Program-made: the position numbers and the translations under genes
In this document: one piece after another, positions 4,030 through 6,517 of the stretch
Numbering within the stretch: position 1 is the stretch's first letter
Layout of the letters: each line of letters begins with the position of its first letter
Origin: an uncultured Coriobacteriaceae bacterium
GTDB taxonomy: Bacteria; Actinomycetota; Coriobacteriia; Coriobacteriales; Eggerthellaceae
DNA length: 6,517 nt
Direction: 5' to 3'
Assembly: GCA_902781245.1 (NCBI GenBank)
Contig: CACZIP010000225.1
Location: 1-6,517, forward strand
Notes under the pieces: generated by a model
Told to the model about the DNA's origin: nothing
The model's database searches: none
Seen by the model: only the letters and a program-made list of their open reading frames with translations

Positions 4030-6327
4030 CTATGCTCCTATCCTCATCAAGCCGTACTCGATCGATTCGACGAGTGCGTTCCACGATGCCTCGATGATGT
4101 TCTCGGACACGCCGATCGTGCCCCATACACCAGTGTCGTCACGTGTCGTGATGAATACGCGCGTGATGGCGCCAGTGCCCGTGCTTTCGTCGATAAGGCG
4201 AACCTTGAAGTCGATGAGCTCCATGTCGTCGACCTGCGGATAGAACTCCCGCAATGCCATGCGCAATGCGTTGTCCAAAGCGCCGACGGGACCAGTACCC
4301 TCGCCCGTTGCCACAAACCGACGGTCAACGGGAAGGTCGAGTTCGATGACTTCCTTCCCTACCGCATGCCTCCCGTGAGGTTGGTTCATAGTCCCAGGAA
4401 CATGGATCTTGATAGTCGCCTCGGACTGGGCATCAGCCGCCAAAGCGCCTGTATCCTCGCGATCGTCTACGATGACGCGGAAGCTCTCAAGCGTGAAATA
4501 GGGCTCGTACTCGCCGATGCTGCGCGCGATGAGCAGCGCGAGCGAGCCATCTGCCACCTCGTAGGAATAACCGCGCGCCTCACGCTCCTTCACCTGGTCG
4601 AGGATGCGCTGCACTTTTTCGTCATCGCCACCCAAATCGAAGCCCAGCGAAGCGGCCTTCGACACAAGCGATGCTTTGCCTGCAAGCTCGCTCACGAGCA
4701 TGCGATCCCCATTTCCAACCATATCGGGATCGATGTGGTTGTACGCACCAGGGAAGCGCGCGATTGCACTTGCATGAAGCCCGCCTTTGTGCGCGAATGC
4801 CGAGGCCCCTACATACGGCGAATGCGTCCAAACCGAGAAGTTGCAGATCTCCGCGACATATGTTGCAACGCTTGTAAGCTGGCTGAGCTTATCGGAGCCT
4901 ACGCACTCATAGCCCAGTTTCAGCTCAAGATCGGCGATGACCGTGAGCAAGTCAGCATTTCCCACGCGCTCGCCGTAGCCGTTGATCGTGCCTTGGACCT
5001 GGGTGGCTCCAGCGCGCACAGCTGCCAGCGTATTGGCGACCGCGCATCCCGAGTCGTTATGGCAATGGATGCCGATTCGCGTATTCGGGGCGTCGGTGAT
5101 TGCCGCCTTCACGGCTAAGACCGCTTCTTCGATTTGATGCGGCAACGAGCCACCGTTCGTATCGCACAGATCGATTGAATCGGCGCCCGCTTGGGCGGCA
5201 GCGCACACGCATGCGAGAGCGTAATCGGGGTTCGCCCGATAGCCATCGAAGAAGTGCTCGGCATCGAACACGACCTCCAGGTCGTGCTCTTTGAGGAACG
5301 CAATTGAATCCGAAATCATGCGCAGATTCTCATCGAGCGATGTCAGAAGCGCACGTTCGACTTGAGCGTCCCACGCCTTGCCGACGATGGCCACAATGGG
5401 CGCGCCGCTTTCAATCAGGCTAATCAGGCCAGGATCATCTGCAGCGGGCATGCCCTTCTTGCAGGTCGATCCGAATGCCGCGACGCGTGCGTGCTTGAGC
5501 GGATGCTCGCGCAGCTCACGGAAAAAGGCAATGTCTTTCGGGTTTGATCCGGGGAATCCACCCTCGATGATGTCGATGCCGCGCAGCTCATCGATCCATT
5601 CAGCCGGGATGGCATCGTAGCCGTAGAGCTCTCCCGCGAGCGCCCCGGCGACGGCAGCCGTGGTATCGGTGTCGTCTCCGAGATTGACCGCGAGCAGGAC
5701 GCAGTCGCGGTAGCAGTCCGTCGTCGCGAGGCACCGCAGCGCGGCGCGATACGTATCGACGACATAGCCTCCCGAGCGAATCCCATCCGAGGAAGCTGTC
5801 TCGGTCGCCCTCAGCTCCGAGAGCACCGCCTGCGGATCTTTGCGCACGAGCCTGAGCAGATGGACGTAGGAGACGCACGTCTCGGTCGAGATCTTGTGGC
5901 CATGCGTGATGGCGGAGACGGCGCGGATCTCATCGTCATCCGCGTCGGTATAGGCGAGCGGTGCGATGCGCATGAGCGATCCGTTGCCATTGGAATGCTC
6001 GCCCATCTCTCCGACGCCGCTCAGGATGGCGCGGGCTGTGGTTCCGCCCACGTCGAAGACGTCGCGGCCGATGGCGTACTCGCCCGACTCATACCATGCG
6101 ACGAACCGCCTGCGGATATCGTCGGCATCGATACGGCCCGTCGCCTTGATGCTCGCGCAGGTCGCGAGCGTGAGCGACGTGTCATCCGACCATGTGCCTT
6201 TCGGCTGGTGATGGCTCCCGTACGCGGCCATCCCATCGCAGCGGAAGCTGCCCCGCGTGAGGAACTCGTAGGGAACGCCGAGCGCATCCCCCACAGCCAA
6301 ACCGTAGATCGCGTCACGCAACGCCAT
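4030..6327 (-). CDS. Chimeric ORF: ADP-ribosylglycohydrolase fused to N-terminally truncated citramalate synthase
   Basis: One open frame of 765 residues joins two unrelated enzymes. Residues 1-250 form an ADP-ribosylglycohydrolase (DraG/COG1397), which removes ADP-ribose from proteins or small molecules with Mg2+. Visible motifs are GDALG (13-17), TWSDDTSLTLA (45-55), GNGSLMRIAPLA (114-125) and NLGDDTDTTAAVAGALAG (215-232), with metal ligands D48/D49 and D218/D219/D221. From IDIIEGGFPGSNPKD (251-265) onward it is citramalate synthase (CimA, which condenses pyruvate with acetyl-CoA for isoleucine synthesis). Support: DAEHFFDGY (355-363), CDTNGG (388-393), metal-binding HCHND (H421, H423), GERVGNADL (452-460), FAHKGGLHAS (511-520) and the C-terminal LeuA-type regulatory domain (GEGTGPVGALDNALR, 675-689, to the end). 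The first 40 or so CimA residues, with the essential DTTLRDG motif, are absent, so synthase activity is doubtful. The start has AGGAGG (6332-6337), overlapping the preceding stop. Real fusion or assembly chimera cannot be settled here. Confidence 0.9.
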   Translation of the reverse strand: MALRDAIYGLAVGDALGVPYEFLTRGSFRCDGMAAYGSHHQPKGTWSDDTSLTLATCASIKATGRIDADDIRRRFVAWYESGEYAIGRDVFDVGGTTARAILSGVGEMGEHSNGNGSLMRIAPLAYTDADDDEIRAVSAITHGHKISTETCVSYVHLLRLVRKDPQAVLSELRATETASSDGIRSGGYVVDTYRAALRCLATTDCYRDCVLLAVNLGDDTDTTAAVAGALAGELYGYDAIPAEWIDELRGIDIIEGGFPGSNPKDIAFFRELREHPLKHARVAAFGSTCKKGMPAADDPGLISLIESGAPIVAIVGKAWDAQVERALLTSLDENLRMISDSIAFLKEHDLEVVFDAEHFFDGYRANPDYALACVCAAAQAGADSIDLCDTNGGSLPHQIEEAVLAVKAAITDAPNTRIGIHCHNDSGCAVANTLAAVRAGATQVQGTINGYGERVGNADLLTVIADLELKLGYECVGSDKLSQLTSVATYVAEICNFSVWTHSPYVGASAFAHKGGLHASAIARFPGAYNHIDPDMVGNGDRMLVSELAGKASLVSKAASLGFDLGGDDEKVQRILDQVKEREARGYSYEVADGSLALLIARSIGEYEPYFTLESFRVIVDDREDTGALAADAQSEATIKIHVPGTMNQPHGRHAVGKEVIELDLPVDRRFVATGEGTGPVGALDNALRMALREFYPQVDDMELIDFKVRLIDESTGTGAITRVFITTRDDTGVWGTIGVSENIIEASWNALVESIEYGLMRIGA
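5563..5580 (-). other. Putative fusion junction between the DraG and CimA parts
   Basis: The bases encode Gly-Ile-Asp-Ile-Ile-Glu (residues 250-255). DraG-family proteins commonly end with Trp-x-x-x-Leu-Arg-Gly-x-(D/E)-Ile-Ile-Glu, and CimA has Gly-(I/V)-x-Ile-Glu-Gly-Gly at this point, so the segment fits both partners and could be the microhomology at which they were joined. Sampled hand counts give about 67% GC on the DraG side and about 57% on the CimA side. The exact breakpoint could be a few codons either way. Confidence 0.6.
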
Positions 6328-6335
6328 GGGTCCTC

Positions 6336-6517
6336 CTAAAGGGCTCGGTTGATGCCGCTTCCCGCACGAACGACGTTCGCGAGGGGCTTGCCGTCAAGAT
6401 ACGCTTCCAGATTCGAGGCACAGATGCCGACTACAGCGTCGACCGTCGCTTGGAGATGCCAGAATCCTGCGACGTGCGGCGTGATGAGGGCGTTCTCCTG
6501 CAGCCAGAGCGGATGGT
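6336..6517 (-). CDS. D-2-hydroxyacid dehydrogenase, C-terminal fragment (start beyond window)
   Basis: The last 59 residues of an NAD(P)-dependent dehydrogenase of the D-isomer-specific 2-hydroxyacid family (SerA/hydroxypyruvate reductase type), which interconverts 2-oxoacids and D-2-hydroxyacids. The visible chain runs HPLWLQENALITPHVAG, with the catalytic histidine in the T-P-H-x-A-G motif. It continues through a helix to NLEAYLDGKPLANVV, the standard C-terminal ending of the family, and stops at 6336-6338 (TAG). The coding frame is open to the window edge. The stop overlaps the AGGAGG ribosome site of the downstream fusion gene, whose ATG is 8 bases further on, so the two are co-transcribed and probably coupled. 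The specific substrate cannot be told from this fragment. Confidence 0.88.
   Translation of the reverse strand, partial: HPLWLQENALITPHVAGFWHLQATVDAVVGICASNLEAYLDGKPLANVVRAGSGINRAL

Noticed and set aside
4366..5118. Plus-strand reading frame of 250 codons opposite the CimA part
   Set aside because: Antisense shadow of a strongly conserved coding region with no family resemblance.

Overview
The window looks like chromosomal DNA of a moderately GC-rich Gram-positive bacterium, most likely an actinobacterium of class Coriobacteriia (Eggerthellales-like). That placement is inferred from the gene set and composition: an M18 aminopeptidase, a CIRCE-controlled Hsp20, a YerC-type regulator, and about 57% GC in most of the window. 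It cannot be proved without a search. Nothing resembles a phage, an insertion sequence or a CRISPR array.

Left part (1-2285). A nearly complete M18 zinc aminopeptidase runs leftward off the window edge. It is divergent from a small heat-shock protein gene (hsp20) running right. The 265-bp region between them is dense with control signals: a -10/-35 pair for the aminopeptidase overlapped by an 11-bp perfect inverted repeat, a one-turn direct repeat, and a CIRCE operator (HrcA site) built into a strong sigma-70 promoter for hsp20. hsp20 ends with a GC-rich hairpin and then a classical U-tract terminator.

Middle (2376-3669). A Nudix hydrolase (+) and an isochorismatase/nicotinamidase-family cysteine hydrolase (-) converge tail to tail with 4 bp between stop codons. 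The Nudix protein has a perfect Nudix box but seems to lack the segment that should follow it. The cysteine hydrolase has an intact catalytic triad and an extra, very acidic C-terminal tail.

Right part (3737-6517, all minus strand). In transcription order there is the C-terminus of a D-2-hydroxyacid dehydrogenase, then a 765-codon ORF, then a yerC-like TrpR-family regulator, with only 8 and 2 bases between stops and starts. The 765-codon ORF is the main surprise. Residues 1 to about 250 are an almost complete ADP-ribosylglycohydrolase (DraG/MacroD-unrelated, COG1397 type). Residues 251 to 765 are a citramalate synthase (CimA) lacking its first 40 or so residues, including the catalytic DTTLRDG motif. 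The join falls in an Asp-Ile-Ile-Glu stretch that both families plausibly share, and the base composition steps from about 67% GC to about 57% GC there. This is either a real recombination-born fusion or an assembly chimera; the sequence alone cannot decide.

Working together: three products act, by family, on ADP-ribose or nicotinamide chemistry (ADP-ribosylglycohydrolase, ADP-ribose-type Nudix hydrolase, nicotinamidase-like hydrolase). A link is possible but speculative, and it depends on the fusion being real.
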